A stretch of DNA of 64,000 nt from Rhodovulum robiginosum. Its GTDB lineage: Bacteria; Pseudomonadota; Alphaproteobacteria; Rhodobacterales; Rhodobacteraceae. Each line of letters starts with the position of its first letter. The first letter of the stretch is position 1. The notes beneath the pieces were generated by a model. That model worked only from the letters and a program-made list of their open reading frames with translations. It was not told where the DNA came from and ran no database searches. Location of the stretch: NCBI RefSeq assembly GCF_003944755.1, contig NZ_RWGU01000047.1, forward strand, positions 1 to 64,000. The letters run 5' to 3'. Positions 35,536-45,221 of this stretch are shown here, in pieces. Position numbers and translations under genes: made by a program.

Positions 35536-37359
35536 ATGGCGACAGGGGCGGAAGGCGCGATGGCGCCGGTGATGGCCTTCGCTCTCGTGGGCGCATTGGG
35601 GGTGGGGGCGCAATGGCTGGCATGGCGTTTGCGGTTGCCGGCGATCGTGCTGATGCTGCTGGCGGGGCTGATCGTCGGGCCCGCGACGGGTCTGTTCGAC
35701 CCGGCGCGCGATATCGGCGACCTGATGGGGCCGATGGTGGCAATCGCCGTGGCGATCATCCTGTTCGAAGGCGGGTTGACGCTGAACTTGCATTCGCTGC
35801 GCGATGCCGCGCCGGGGGTGGCGCGGCTGGTGGTGATCGGCGCGCCGCTTGGGTGGCTTCTGTCCTCGCTGGCGCTGCATTACGTGGCCGGGCTGGGCTG
35901 GGCGACCTCGGCCGTGTTCGGCGGCATCATGATCGTGACCGGCCCCACGGTGATCGCGCCGCTGCTGCGCCAGGCGCGGCTGGCGCGCCGCCCCGCGCAA
36001 TTGCTGCAATGGGAGGCCATCGTCAACGACCCCGTGGGCGCACTGGCCGCGGTGCTGGCCTTCGAGGTGGTGATCGTGCTGGCCTCGCCGCTGTCGCCCG
36101 GCGACGCGGCCTGGGACATGGTCCGCGGCATCGCCTTTGCACTGGTCCTCGGCGTCCTCGCGGGCTGGGGCATCTCGGCCGCGTTCCGCCGGGCGCTGGT
36201 GCCCGAATACATGAAGGTTCCGGTGCTGTTCGCCGTGCTGCTGGGCGCCTTCGCGCTGTCAGACTGGGTGCTGCACGAAAGCGGCCTGCTGGCGGTCACG
36301 GTGATGGGGCTGGTCATCGCCAATGCCGATCTGCCCTCTTACGCCGAGATGCGCCGGTTCAAGGAACACGCCACGATTCTGCTGGTGTCGGGCGTGTTCA
36401 TCCTGCTGGCGGCCAACATGAAGGTCGAAACGCTGGCCATGCTCGACTGGCGCGCGGCGGCCTTCGTGGCCGTGATGGTGCTGATCGCGCGCCCGGTGAC
36501 GGTGCTGGCCTCGCTGGCGTTCTCGCGCGTGCCCTGGCCCGAGCGTTGGCTGGTGGCGCTGACCGGCCCGCGCGGCGTGGTGCTGGTGGCCGTGGCGGGG
36601 CTTTTCGGCGAGCGGCTGACATCGCTGGGCTTCGAGGACGGCGCGCGGGTCGCGCCCCTGGCCTTTGCGCTGGTGGCCGCGACGGTGGTGATGCACGGGT
36701 TCTCGCTGGCGCCGCTGGCCCGCGCTCTGGGGCTGGCCGGGGCGCAGACGCCGGGGGTGCTGATCGTCGGTGGCTCGCGCTTTGCCACGGCTCTGGGCGA
36801 GGCGCTGAAACGGGCCGAGCTGCCGGTGCTGATCGCCGACCCAAACCGGGCGCGGCTGAGCCGCGCGCGAGAGGCGGGGCTGCCCACCTTCTACGGTGAC
36901 ATCCTTTCGGAAACCGCCGAGCACAGCGTCGAACTGGTCAGCTACGGCATGGTGATCGCGGCCACCGACAACGATGCCTACAACACGCTGGTGGCCACCG
37001 ACGTGGCGCCCGAATTCGGCCGCGAGAACGTCTTTCAGCTCAAGCGTGCCAAGCAGAAGAGCCGGCGCCACGCGCTGCCTGCCACGCTGGGCGGCAGGCC
37101 GATCGGCGGCGGGCACGGGTATTACGAAATGAACCGCCTGATGACCGAAGGCTGGCGCATCCGCCTGACCGGGCTGACCGAGGATTACCCGTTGGAAACC
37201 TGGCGCGAGGCCAACCCCGAGTCGGTCGTGCTGGGCGTGATCGCGCCCACGGGCGCGCTGAGGCTGGTGGCCGATAGCGACGAAGATCTGCGCGCGGGCG
37301 AGGGCAGCAGCCTGCTGTCGCTGAGCCCGCCCGACGAGGCGCAGGCCGAGGCCGGTTGA
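35536..37359 (+). CDS. CPA2-family cation/proton antiporter with RCK domain
   Basis: 607 residues. About 12-13 membrane helices (residues about 10-395, from [17 protein letters not shown] on, with [15 protein letters not shown] and the [15 protein letters not shown] segment that holds the ion-binding region) and a C-terminal NAD-binding TrkA-N domain ([21 protein letters not shown] near 412). Likely an Na+/H+ or K+/H+ antiporter of the KefB/NhaP type in the inner membrane; the ion is not determined. ATG at 35536 gives the family length. Confidence 0.9.
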   Translation: MATGAEGAMAPVMAFALVGALGVGAQWLAWRLRLPAIVLMLLAGLIVGPATGLFDPARDIGDLMGPMVAIAVAIILFEGGLTLNLHSLRDAAPGVARLVVIGAPLGWLLSSLALHYVAGLGWATSAVFGGIMIVTGPTVIAPLLRQARLARRPAQLLQWEAIVNDPVGALAAVLAFEVVIVLASPLSPGDAAWDMVRGIAFALVLGVLAGWGISAAFRRALVPEYMKVPVLFAVLLGAFALSDWVLHESGLLAVTVMGLVIANADLPSYAEMRRFKEHATILLVSGVFILLAANMKVETLAMLDWRAAAFVAVMVLIARPVTVLASLAFSRVPWPERWLVALTGPRGVVLVAVAGLFGERLTSLGFEDGARVAPLAFALVAATVVMHGFSLAPLARALGLAGAQTPGVLIVGGSRFATALGEALKRAELPVLIADPNRARLSRAREAGLPTFYGDILSETAEHSVELVSYGMVIAATDNDAYNTLVATDVAPEFGRENVFQLKRAKQKSRRHALPATLGGRPIGGGHGYYEMNRLMTEGWRIRLTGLTEDYPLETWREANPESVVLGVIAPTGALRLVADSDEDLRAGEGSSLLSLSPPDEAQAEAG

Positions 37360-37408
37360 CGCCCCGCGTTCCCGTGGTAGATCACGCCCGACCCATAGGA
37401 CGCATGAC

Positions 37409-39154
37409 ATGAACCTGTTCACCGACATCCGCGCGCTCGTGATCGACAGCCTCGCCGCGATGCAGGCCGAGGGCGCGCTGCCCGAGGGGCTGGATTTCGC
37501 CAACGTCGCGGTCGAGCCGCCGCGCGATGCCGCCCATGGCGACATGGCCACCAACGCCGCGATGGTGCTGGCCAAGCCGGCGAAAGCCAAGCCGCGCGAG
37601 ATCGCCGAGGCGCTGGCCGGCCGGCTGGCCGACGATGACCGCATCGAGATCGCCGAGGTGGCCGGGCCGGGTTTCATCAACCTGCGGCTGGCGCCGGCGG
37701 TCTGGCAGGGCGTGATCGACCTGGTGCTGGCCGATGGCGCGGGCTTTGGCCGCTCGGCGATGGGGCGGGGCGAGAAGGTCAATGTCGAATACGTCTCGGC
37801 CAACCCCACCGGACCCCTGCACGTGGGCCACACCCGCGGCGCGGTGTTCGGCGACGCGCTGGCGAGCCTTCTGGATTACGCGGGCTACGACGTGACCCGC
37901 GAATACTATATCAACGACGGCGGCGCGCAGGTCGATGTGCTGGCCCGCTCGGTCTACCTGCGCTACCTCGAAGCGCATGGCGAGAGCGTCGCCTTCGAGG
38001 ACGGCACCTATCCGGGCGAATACCTGATCACGGTGGGCGAGGCGCTGGCGGCCGAGGTCGGCACCGCCTATGTCGATCAGCCCGAGGACGTGTGGCTGGC
38101 CGAGGTGCGCGCCTATGCCACCGACAAGATGATGGGGCTGATCCGCGACGACCTGAAGGCGCTGGGCGTCGAGATGGATGTCTTTTTCAGCGAGAAATCG
38201 CTTTACGGGACGGGCCGGATCGAGGCGGCGATCGAGGCGCTGCGCGCCAGGGGTCTGATCTACGTGGGCGTGCTGGAGCCGCCCAAGGGCAAGACCCCCG
38301 AGGATTGGGAGCCGCGCGAGCAGACGCTGTTCAAATCCACCGAACACGGCGACGACGTGGACCGGCCGATCATGAAATCCGACGGCGCCTGGACCTATTT
38401 CGCCCCCGACATCGCCTATCACTACGACAAGATCGAGCGCGGCTTCGACCAGCTGATCGACGTCTTCGGCGCCGATCACGGCGGCTACGTGAAACGCATG
38501 AAAGCCGCCGTCGCCGCGCTGTCCGACGCCCGCGTGCCGCTCGACATCAAGCTCACGCAGCTGGTCAAGCTCTACAAGAACGGCGAACCCTTCAAGATGA
38601 GCAAACGCGCGGGCACCTTCGTGACCCTGCGCGACGTGGTCGAGCAGGTGGGCCCCGATGTCACCCGCTTCGTGATGCTCACGCGCAAGAACGACGCGCC
38701 CCTGGATTTCGACTTCGACAAGGTGCTGGAGCAGTCCAGGGACAACCCTGTCTTTTACGTCCAGTACGCCCATGCCAGGGTCTGTTCGGTGCTGCGCAAG
38801 GCCGCCGAGGCGGGGATCGCGGTCGACGATCTGACGCTGGCCGCGGCCGATCTTTCGCGGCTCGACCACGAGGCCGAGCTGTCGGTGGCGAAAAAGCTGG
38901 CCGAATGGCCGCGCCTGGTGGAAATCGCCGCCCGCACGCACGAGCCGCACAGGGTCGCGTTCTACCTCTACGAGCTTGCGTCGGAGTTCCACGCGCTGTG
39001 GAACCGGGGCAACGACACGCCCGCGCTGCGCTTTGTGCAAGAGGACGACCCCGCGCTCAGCCAATCGAAAATCGCCCTTGCCCGGGCCGTGGCCGTTGTT
39101 ATTTCCGCCGGTCTTGGTATCCTTGGCGTGACCCCCGTGCAGGAAATGCGCTGA
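37409..39154 (+). CDS. argS: Arginyl-tRNA synthetase
   Basis: 581 residues, full length. Class I synthetase charging tRNA-Arg. The HIGH motif reads HVGH at 138-141 ([11 protein letters not shown]), the KMSKS region is [10 protein letters not shown] near residue 402, and the N-terminal Add-1-type domain ([19 protein letters not shown] onward) and C-terminal DALR anticodon domain ([15 protein letters not shown]) are present. It is followed 86 bp later by the SPOR protein on the same strand. Confidence 0.98.
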   Translation: MNLFTDIRALVIDSLAAMQAEGALPEGLDFANVAVEPPRDAAHGDMATNAAMVLAKPAKAKPREIAEALAGRLADDDRIEIAEVAGPGFINLRLAPAVWQGVIDLVLADGAGFGRSAMGRGEKVNVEYVSANPTGPLHVGHTRGAVFGDALASLLDYAGYDVTREYYINDGGAQVDVLARSVYLRYLEAHGESVAFEDGTYPGEYLITVGEALAAEVGTAYVDQPEDVWLAEVRAYATDKMMGLIRDDLKALGVEMDVFFSEKSLYGTGRIEAAIEALRARGLIYVGVLEPPKGKTPEDWEPREQTLFKSTEHGDDVDRPIMKSDGAWTYFAPDIAYHYDKIERGFDQLIDVFGADHGGYVKRMKAAVAALSDARVPLDIKLTQLVKLYKNGEPFKMSKRAGTFVTLRDVVEQVGPDVTRFVMLTRKNDAPLDFDFDKVLEQSRDNPVFYVQYAHARVCSVLRKAAEAGIAVDDLTLAAADLSRLDHEAELSVAKKLAEWPRLVEIAARTHEPHRVAFYLYELASEFHALWNRGNDTPALRFVQEDDPALSQSKIALARAVAVVISAGLGILGVTPVQEMR

Positions 39155-39240
39155 GACAAGGCGCACCGGCGCGGGGCTTTGCAGGCAAGAGTATCGGGCG
39201 GTGCCACTCATGTGCCGCCCTGCGGGCAGTGAGGCGGAGC

Positions 39241-40143
39241 ATGGCAGAATCTACCTATGACGCATTCGATGCGGGCACGGCGCAGACCGCGCCCGGACGT
39301 TCGGCCGCGCGGATCGTCGCCTGGGCCGGGGGGCTGACCTCGGCGGCGCTGGTGGCCGGTCTGGCGGTCTGGGGCTATCAACTGGTCGTGCGCGACGTGT
39401 CGGGCGTGCCGGTTGTGCGCGCGCTGGAAGGTCCGGTGCGCATCGCGCCCGAAGACCCCGGCGGAGAGCGGGCGGCCTATCAGGGGCTCGCCGTCAACCG
39501 TGTGGCCGCCGAGGGACAGGCCGCGCCCGCGCCCGACCGCGTGGCGCTGGCCCCGCGCCCGGTGTCCCTGACCGACGAGGACAGGCCGGCGGCGGATCTG
39601 AGCCCGGCCCGACGGCCCGCGCTGTCGGCCCTGCCCGAGACCGGCGACGCGGCCGGGCAGACCCCCGAGCCCGCCGCGCAGGCAGACGCGGCTGGCGCCG
39701 ACGCGGCCGCCGAGGAAGAGGGCGCCACGCTGCCCGCCGGCGCGATCGCGCGCACGGTTCCGGGCGTCGCCCATTCGCCGCGCCCGCCGGCGCGGCCCGA
39801 GGGCGACCTTGCGGCGCGCATGGCCATTGCCGCGGCCACCGCCGCCGTCTCCCCCGGCATCCCCGACGAGTTGCCCGCGGGCGAGATCATCGCGGGCACG
39901 GTACTGGTCCAGCTCGGCGCCTTCGATACACCCGACGAGGCGCGCAGCGACTGGACCCGGCTGAGCGGCCGGTTCGACAGCTTCATGACCGGCAAAAGCC
40001 GCGTTGTGCAGGGCGCCGAAAGCGGCGGGCGCAGTTTCTATCGGCTGCGCGCGGCGGGGTTCGCCGATCTGGCCGACGCGCGCCGGTTTTGCGCCGCGCT
40101 GATGGCCGAGGGGGCAGACTGCATCCCGGTGGTCGCACGGTGA
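39241..40143 (+). CDS. SPOR domain cell-division/cell-wall protein
   Basis: 300 residues. Membrane helix at about 25-47 (IVAWAGGLTSAALVAGLAVWG), a long disordered Ala/Pro/Asp/Glu linker, and a C-terminal SPOR domain (about 220-299: VLVQLGAFDTPDEARSDW, then FYRLRAAGFADLADARRFC). SPOR domains bind denuded glycan at the septum, so a septal localisation is likely. The ATG at 39241 starts the real gene; a longer reading through argS in another frame is spurious. Its stop overlaps the nagZ start (GTGA at 40140). Confidence 0.9.
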   Translation: MAESTYDAFDAGTAQTAPGRSAARIVAWAGGLTSAALVAGLAVWGYQLVVRDVSGVPVVRALEGPVRIAPEDPGGERAAYQGLAVNRVAAEGQAAPAPDRVALAPRPVSLTDEDRPAADLSPARRPALSALPETGDAAGQTPEPAAQADAAGADAAAEEEGATLPAGAIARTVPGVAHSPRPPARPEGDLAARMAIAAATAAVSPGIPDELPAGEIIAGTVLVQLGAFDTPDEARSDWTRLSGRFDSFMTGKSRVVQGAESGGRSFYRLRAAGFADLADARRFCAALMAEGADCIPVVAR

Positions 40144-41156
40144 CCGAGGGCGCCGGGGCGTTTTTCTCCGGTTGCGCCGGCCCTGTGCTGAGCGAGGCCG
40201 AGCGGCGCTTTTTCGCCGAGGCCAGGCCGCTTGGCTTCATCCTTTTCGACCGCAACATCGAAGATCCCGGCCAGCTGCGCGCGCTCACCGGTGCGCTGCG
40301 CGAGGCCGTGGGCCGCGACGCGCCCATCCTGATCGACCAGGAGGGCGGGCGCGTGCAGCGCATGAAGCCGCCCTATTGGCGGCAATGGCGCCCGGCGCTG
40401 GAGCAGATGCAATCGGCCGATCCGGGCCGGGCGGCGCGGGCGATGTTCCTGCGCTCGCGCCTGATCGCCGAGGAATTGCGCGCCGTGGGCATCGACGTCA
40501 ACTGCGCGCCCGTGGCCGACCTTGCCCGCCGCGACACCCACCCGGTGCTGAAGAACCGCTGCTATGGCAGCGATGCGGTCACGGTGATCGGCGCTGCGCG
40601 CGCGGTGGCCGAGGGGCTGCTGGCCGGCGGTGTGCTGCCGGTGCTGAAACACATCCCCGGCCACGGCCGGGGCACGCTTGACAGCCATATGACGCTGCCC
40701 CGTGTCAGCGCCGACCGCGCCACGCTGGAGGCCGAGGATTTCGCGCCGTTCCGCGCGCTTGCCGACCTGCCGATGGCGATGACCGCCCATATCGTCTACG
40801 ATGCGATCGACCCCGACCGGGCGGCCACGGTCTCTCCGCAGGCGATCGGGGTGATCCGCGACGAGATCGGGTTCGACGGTCTGTTGATGAGCGACGACAT
40901 CTCGATGCAGGCGCTCTCGGGCGACATGAAACGGCGCACGGTCGCCGCGCTGCGCGCGGGATGCGACGCGGTCTTGCACTGCAACGGCGATATGGCCGAG
41001 ATGGAGGCCGTGGCCGAAGAGGCCGGGATGCTGAGCGAGGCGGGCGCGCTGCGCGCCGCAGCGGCGCTGGCGCGCCGCAGGCCGCCCGCGCCCGCCCAGG
41101 CCGAGGCGCTGGAGGCGGAACTGGCCGAGATCCTGAAGGGTGACGTTTATGGATGA
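40140..41156 (+). CDS. nagZ: Beta-N-acetylhexosaminidase NagZ
   Basis: 338 residues. Glycoside hydrolase family 3 cytoplasmic enzyme in peptidoglycan recycling, removing N-acetylglucosamine from muropeptides. Motifs: GFILFDRNIEDPGQL, LIDQEGGRVQRMKPPYW and the characteristic KHIPGHGRGTLDSH with the catalytic His region, plus MSDDISMQAL with the nucleophile Asp. Start is GTG at 40140, overlapping the SPOR stop by four bases; no ATG in frame fits better. It overlaps scpA by 8 bp. Confidence 0.95.
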   Translation: MTEGAGAFFSGCAGPVLSEAERRFFAEARPLGFILFDRNIEDPGQLRALTGALREAVGRDAPILIDQEGGRVQRMKPPYWRQWRPALEQMQSADPGRAARAMFLRSRLIAEELRAVGIDVNCAPVADLARRDTHPVLKNRCYGSDAVTVIGAARAVAEGLLAGGVLPVLKHIPGHGRGTLDSHMTLPRVSADRATLEAEDFAPFRALADLPMAMTAHIVYDAIDPDRAATVSPQAIGVIRDEIGFDGLLMSDDISMQALSGDMKRRTVAALRAGCDAVLHCNGDMAEMEAVAEEAGMLSEAGALRAAAALARRRPPAPAQAEALEAELAEILKGDVYG

Positions 41157-41928
41157 CGCCGGCGAGATCGTGGACAGCATCGAGGCACGCCGCGCCGCCG
41201 AGGCGCTGATCGTCGATGTGGACGGCTTCGAGGGGCCGCTCGATCTGCTGCTGTCTCTGTCGCGCACGCAAAAGGTCGATCTGCGCAAGATCTCGGTGCT
41301 GCAACTGGCCGAGCAATATCTCGGCTTCGTCGAGCGCGCCAAGGCGCTCAGGATCGAGCTGGCCGCCGACTACCTGGTGATGGCGGCGTGGCTGGCCTTT
41401 CTCAAATCGCGGCTGTTGCTGCCGCCCGACCCCGAGGACGAGGGCCCCACGGGCGAGGATCTGGCCGCGCATCTGGCCTTTCAGCTCGAACGCCTGCAGG
41501 CGATGCGCGACGTCGCCGCGCGGCTGATGGGCCGCGACCGGCTGGGGCGCGATGTCTTCGCCCGCGGCACCCCCACCGACGTCACCCGTATCCGCCGCGT
41601 GACCTACACCGCCACGTTGCTTGACCTGATGCAGGCCTATGCCCGCATCCGCACCCGCGACGATTTCAGGCCATACGTGATGGACCGCGACTCGATCTAC
41701 ACGATGGAAGAGGCGCTTGACCGGATGCGCGGGCTGATCGGCTATGCGGGCGAGTGGATGACGCTGTCGAACTGGCTGCCCGAGGGGTGGGAGACCGACC
41801 CGGCGCGGCGCCGCTCGGCCACGGCGGCCAATTTCGCGGCCTCTCTCGAACTTGTGAAACAGGGCGCGGCCGAGATCCGCCAGTCTGCCACATTCGCGCC
41901 CATCGAGATCCGTAAGGTGGCGCGGTGA
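41149..41928 (+). CDS. scpA: Segregation and condensation protein A
   Basis: 259 residues. ScpA kleisin of the SMC condensin complex: N-terminal DVDGFEGPLDLLLSLSRTQKVDLRKISVLQLAEQYLGF domain that binds SMC (key residues FEGPLDLLL near 28), a central helical part and the C-terminal winged helix (VTYTATLLDLMQAYARIR onward). It works with ScpB and SMC in chromosome compaction. The ATG at 41149 was chosen; a GTG at 41140 is possible. It overlaps nagZ by 8 bp and scpB by 4 bp. Confidence 0.95.
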   Translation: MDDAGEIVDSIEARRAAEALIVDVDGFEGPLDLLLSLSRTQKVDLRKISVLQLAEQYLGFVERAKALRIELAADYLVMAAWLAFLKSRLLLPPDPEDEGPTGEDLAAHLAFQLERLQAMRDVAARLMGRDRLGRDVFARGTPTDVTRIRRVTYTATLLDLMQAYARIRTRDDFRPYVMDRDSIYTMEEALDRMRGLIGYAGEWMTLSNWLPEGWETDPARRRSATAANFAASLELVKQGAAEIRQSATFAPIEIRKVAR

Positions 41929-42575
41929 GCGAAGACGACGACGCCCCAACCGAAAGCAGCCTCTTCGAGGCACCGCCCCTGTCGGAACAGGAGCGCATGG
42001 TCGAGGCCGTGCTGTTTGCCAGTGCCGAGCCGGTGGGCGTGGCCGACCTGAACGCGCGGCTGCCGCATGGCTGCGACGCCGCCCGCGCGCTGGAGATGCT
42101 GCGCCGCCGCTACGAGGGGCGCGGAGTGCGCGTTGTGCGGGTGGGCGAGGCCTGGGCGATCCGCACCGCACCCGACCTGGGGTTTTTGATGCAGCGCGAG
42201 ACGGTCGAGATGCGCAAGCTGTCGCGCGCGGCCGTCGAGACCTTGGCGATCATCGCCTATCATCAGCCCGTCACCCGCGCCGAGATCGAGGAAATCCGCG
42301 GGGTTTCGGTCAGCCGGGGCACCATCGACCAGCTTCTGGAGCTGGAATGGATCCGCTTCGGCCGGCGGCGGATGACACCGGGCCGGCCGGTGACCTATGT
42401 TGTCACCCAGGGCTTTCTCGACCATTTCGGGCTGGAAAGCGCGCGCGACCTGCCGGGGCTCAAGGAATTGCGCGCCGCGGGCCTGCTCGACAGCCGGCCG
42501 CCGCCCGGCGTGTCCGAAGACGGCGAAGAGGCCGAGGACGAAGGCCAAAGCGACATGTTCGAGGACGAAAGCTGA
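41925..42575 (+). CDS. scpB: Segregation and condensation protein B
   Basis: 216 residues. ScpB of the SMC complex: two winged-helix domains, with ERMVEAVLFASAEPVGVADL in the first and the conserved ETLAIIAYHQPVTRAEIEEIRGVS near 95-118 in the second (cited by its ends), then a short acidic tail. Start GTG at 41925 overlaps the scpA stop (GTGA). This and the tight SPOR-nagZ-scpA overlap suggest a single transcript linking cell-wall recycling and chromosome segregation. Confidence 0.93.
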   Translation: MSEDDDAPTESSLFEAPPLSEQERMVEAVLFASAEPVGVADLNARLPHGCDAARALEMLRRRYEGRGVRVVRVGEAWAIRTAPDLGFLMQRETVEMRKLSRAAVETLAIIAYHQPVTRAEIEEIRGVSVSRGTIDQLLELEWIRFGRRRMTPGRPVTYVVTQGFLDHFGLESARDLPGLKELRAAGLLDSRPPPGVSEDGEEAEDEGQSDMFEDES

Positions 42576-42594
42576 CCCCAAGGAGGGCACGACG

Positions 42595-42804
42595 ATGAAT
42601 GCGAACCGAATGATCAACATGGCCGTGCGCATCGTGATGCGAAAGCTGATGAACAAGGGCATCAACGCCGGCGTCGATCTCGCCGCGCGGCGCGGCCAGG
42701 GCAACGATGACCCCGCCGACCCGCAAAAGCGCGCCGCGGCACAGCAGACCGCCAAGCGTGCGCGCCAGGCGATGCGCGTGACCCGCCGCATGGGGCGGTT
42801 CTAG
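42595..42804 (+). CDS. 69-residue basic conserved-type small protein
   Basis: Begins MNANRMINMAVRIVMRKLMN, then GINAGVDLAARRG, and ends RARQAMRVTRRMGRF, a very basic tail. Preceded by a perfect AAGGAGG ribosome site (42580-42586), 8 nt before the ATG, and following scpB directly, so it is a real gene. No membrane helix; the amphipathic Arg/Met-rich helix could bind nucleic acid or membrane. I do not recognise a family. Confidence 0.85.
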   Translation: MNANRMINMAVRIVMRKLMNKGINAGVDLAARRGQGNDDPADPQKRAAAQQTAKRARQAMRVTRRMGRF

Positions 42805-42846
42805 CACCCGGCCGGGCGTTCGCGCCGGTTGCCCGGCGCCCGTGCC

Positions 42847-43671
42847 TTAGGCTGCGTGGAACACGAAGGACCGCATCGAGACCGAGCCGAGGTCGATGGC
42901 GTCGGTCATGAAGCTCAGCGCGTCGCGCGCATCGGACGCGCCGGCGATGGTCAGCGCGGGCAGGTAATGGTCCACCGTCGGGTGCGCCATGGTCAGCAGG
43001 GGCCCCAGCCCGCCGCGGTCGGTCAGCGCGGCGAGGTCGCGCGCGGCCAGTCGTTCGGCGAAGAGGGTGTCGAACTCCAGCGCGAAATCCTGAGGTTTGC
43101 CGCCGGGGTGCATGGCAGGCAGGTTGTGCACCACGTTGCCCGAGCCAAGGATCAGAACGCCCCGGTCGCGCAGCCCCGAAAGGGCACGACCGACCTCGAT
43201 CTGGTGGTCCAGCCCCCGGCTCATGTCGATCGAGACCTGGAACACGGGCACATCTGCGTCGGGGTAAAGGAACTTCAGGATCGTCCATGCGCCGTGGTCG
43301 AGGCCCCAGGTGTCGTCCTCGGCGCCGTGGTGGCTGGCCAGCAGCGTCGCCACCTCGCGCGCGAGATCGGGCGCGCCGGGCGCGGGATAGTCCTGTTGGT
43401 AAAGGGCGTCGGGAAAGCCGTGGAAATCGTGGATCGTGCGCGGCAGGGCCGAGACATCGACCAGCGTCGTGCCGCGGGTCATCCAGTGGGCCGAGACCAC
43501 GAGGATGGCCTCGGGCCGCGGCAGGCTGCGGCCCAGATCGGACCAGGCGCGGCTGAACGCGGTGTCTTCCAGCGCGTTCATCGGGCTGCCGTGGCCGAGG
43601 AACACCAGCGGCATCCGGTCTGAGGGTGCCAGCCGGTCACGAAGTCCGGTCAGGGCCTGGGCGGTGCTCAT
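42847..43671 (-). CDS. DODA-type extradiol aromatic ring-opening dioxygenase
   Basis: 274 residues, the length of the YgiD/4,5-DOPA dioxygenase family. Visible: LVFLGHGSPMNALEDTAFS with a metal His, VVSAHWMTRGTTL with the second His, DWGLDHGAW-type block (WGLDHGAWTILKFLYPDADVPV) and GSGNVVHNLPAMH. It opens a catechol-type ring with O2 and Fe/Zn. It is downstream of a DoxX gene on the same strand, and a divergent LysR probably controls both. The physiological substrate is not known. Confidence 0.88.
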   Translation of the reverse strand: MSTAQALTGLRDRLAPSDRMPLVFLGHGSPMNALEDTAFSRAWSDLGRSLPRPEAILVVSAHWMTRGTTLVDVSALPRTIHDFHGFPDALYQQDYPAPGAPDLAREVATLLASHHGAEDDTWGLDHGAWTILKFLYPDADVPVFQVSIDMSRGLDHQIEVGRALSGLRDRGVLILGSGNVVHNLPAMHPGGKPQDFALEFDTLFAERLAARDLAALTDRGGLGPLLTMAHPTVDHYLPALTIAGASDARDALSFMTDAIDLGSVSMRSFVFHAA

Positions 43672-43692
43672 GTCGGGTCTCCTCGGGGCAGG

Positions 43693-43712
43693 GGGCCGCC
43701 TTGCGGCGGCCC
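43693..43712 (-). promoter_or_regulatory. GC hairpin between doxX and the dioxygenase gene
   Basis: GGGCCGCC-TTGC-GGCGGCCC, perfect 8-bp stem with a 4-nt loop, in the 48 bp between the two genes. No T-run, so at most a weak attenuator or an mRNA stabiliser that could set the ratio of the two proteins. Confidence 0.4.
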
Positions 43713-43719
43713 GTTCGGG

Positions 43720-44142
43720 TCAGGCGAACTGGCCCAGCGTCCTTTGCAGGACCGGAAGGCGCAGTGCGTAGGCGCCGCTGCCCATCAGCACGAGCGCGGC
43801 TTGCGCGACGGCCCAGAACAGCGGGTATTCCCAACCGCCGCCTTCGCCGGAAAAGCTCCAGCCATTGCCCCAGTGCGCCCAGGTCGCGCCCAGCAGAACC
43901 GGGATCAGCGCCAGCGACACCAGCCGCGTGGCAACGCCGAGGATCAGTGCCAGCCCGCCGGCGATTTCCGCGAAGATAACCAGGTAGGCGAGGATGCCGG
44001 GCAGGCCGAGGCTTTCGAAGAAGGCCACGGTGCCGGGGATCGTGAAGACCTGCACCTTCATCAGGCCATGGGCGACGAAGAGCGCACCGCTGGTCACGCG
44101 CAGGCCGAGGGCGGCATAGTCGGATTGGGTTGGAGTGGTCAT
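43720..44142 (-). CDS. DoxX family membrane protein
   Basis: 140 residues, four membrane helices, with YAALGLRVTSGALFVAHGLMKV and the GLPGILAYLVIFAEIAGG block that are typical of the DoxX/SURF4-like family. Members are often next to dioxygenases or redox enzymes; the function in bacteria is poorly defined. It is the first gene of the doxX-dioxygenase pair. It is divergent from the LysR gene, 132 bp away, whose dyad lies between them. Confidence 0.9.
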   Translation of the reverse strand: MTTPTQSDYAALGLRVTSGALFVAHGLMKVQVFTIPGTVAFFESLGLPGILAYLVIFAEIAGGLALILGVATRLVSLALIPVLLGATWAHWGNGWSFSGEGGGWEYPLFWAVAQAALVLMGSGAYALRLPVLQRTLGQFA

Positions 44143-44206
44143 GACTTGGGTCCTTTCCTGCGCCGCCCCGATGGCGGCCCTTGTTGATCTGCGTTGAAAT
44201 TAGAGC

Positions 44207-44220
44207 TTGAGGCTTCTCAA
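44207..44220. promoter_or_regulatory. Candidate LysR operator between doxX and lysR
   Basis: TTGAG-N4-CTCAA, perfect 5-bp arms at 44207-44211 and 44216-44220, in the shared 132-bp promoter region. It has the short-dyad form usual for LysR regulators and sits 65 bp upstream of doxX and 55 bp upstream of lysR. Confidence 0.5.
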
Positions 44221-44274
44221 CGAAATGGCGAAGCTGGTGAATAACTATCCTCAAAACGTTCCTAATGGGGCGCC

Positions 44275-45171
44275 ATGGACATCGTCGACGAGCTCAAGGC
44301 CTTTGTCGCCACAGCCCAGACGGGCTCTTTCACGGCAGCCGCCGATCAACTGGGCGTGTCCAACCGCCTGACCTCGAAATACGTGGCCGAGCTAGAGGGG
44401 CGGCTGGGCGTCCGGCTGTTTCAGCGCACCACCCGCAAGGTCGGGCTGACCCCCGCGGGCGAGGACCTGATGGCGCGCGCGCCTGCGCTGCTGGACGACC
44501 TCGACGACCTGCTGGCCGAGGTTGCCGAGGGGTCGCGCGGGTTTTCGGGTGTCATCCGCATTTCCGCACCGGTGACCTTCGGCGAGGTCTACGTGGTCGG
44601 GATGCTGGAGCGGATCGCCCGCCGGAACCCCGGCCTGACCTTCGACCTGCGGCTCAGCGACCGCTACGCGGACCTCGCCACCGAGGGCATCGATGTCGCG
44701 TTCCGCATGGGCCGGTCCGAGATGCTGTCGCTCAAGGCGCGCAAGCTGGGCACCTTTCGCAGCATGGTGGTGGCAAGCCCGGGCTACATCGCGCAACACG
44801 GCGCGCCGGCCGCGCCCGCCGAGCTGGCCGACCACGGCTGCATCGTCGATACCAACCGGCGATCGCCCCGCCGCTGGGTCTTTCACCGGGACGGGGCCGA
44901 GCATGCGGTCAACGTGCAAGGGCGGTTTCACGTCAATTCGGCGCGGGCCGCCGTGCACCTGGCGGCCAATGGCTTCGGCATCGCCTATGCCCCGCGCTTC
45001 GTGCTGTTCGACATGCTCGACGAGGGCGCGCTGGTGTCCGTTCTGGAGGCCTACAGCGAGGAAACCGGCCCGCTCAGCGCGGTTTATCTGGAGGGGCGTG
45101 TCCTGCCGCGCAAGGTGCGCGCGCTGATCGACTTCGCGGCAGAGGATATCCGGGCCGCCGGCATACTCTGA
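44275..45171 (+). CDS. LysR-family transcriptional regulator
   Basis: 298 residues. N-terminal wHTH: MDIVDELKAFVATAQTGSFTAAADQLGVSNRLTSKYVAELEG is the DNA-binding part (key residues SFTAAADQLGVS), with FQRTTRKVGLTPAGEDLM following. The C-terminal substrate-binding domain has FGEVYVVGMLERIARRNP and LAANGFGIAYAPRFVL. Divergent from the doxX-dioxygenase pair, which it most likely controls. The effector is unknown, possibly an aromatic compound. Confidence 0.92.
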   Translation: MDIVDELKAFVATAQTGSFTAAADQLGVSNRLTSKYVAELEGRLGVRLFQRTTRKVGLTPAGEDLMARAPALLDDLDDLLAEVAEGSRGFSGVIRISAPVTFGEVYVVGMLERIARRNPGLTFDLRLSDRYADLATEGIDVAFRMGRSEMLSLKARKLGTFRSMVVASPGYIAQHGAPAAPAELADHGCIVDTNRRSPRRWVFHRDGAEHAVNVQGRFHVNSARAAVHLAANGFGIAYAPRFVLFDMLDEGALVSVLEAYSEETGPLSAVYLEGRVLPRKVRALIDFAAEDIRAAGIL

Positions 45172-45221
45172 GGCGCGGCAAAGGCGCTTGCCACCGGCGC
45201 CCGTCGGGTTAGCCTGCGGCC

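Noticed and set aside
38092-39240. Long open frame extending the SPOR gene leftward through argS
   Set aside because: It overlaps argS in another frame and is low-complexity Arg/Ala-rich; the ATG at 39241 starts the SPOR protein.
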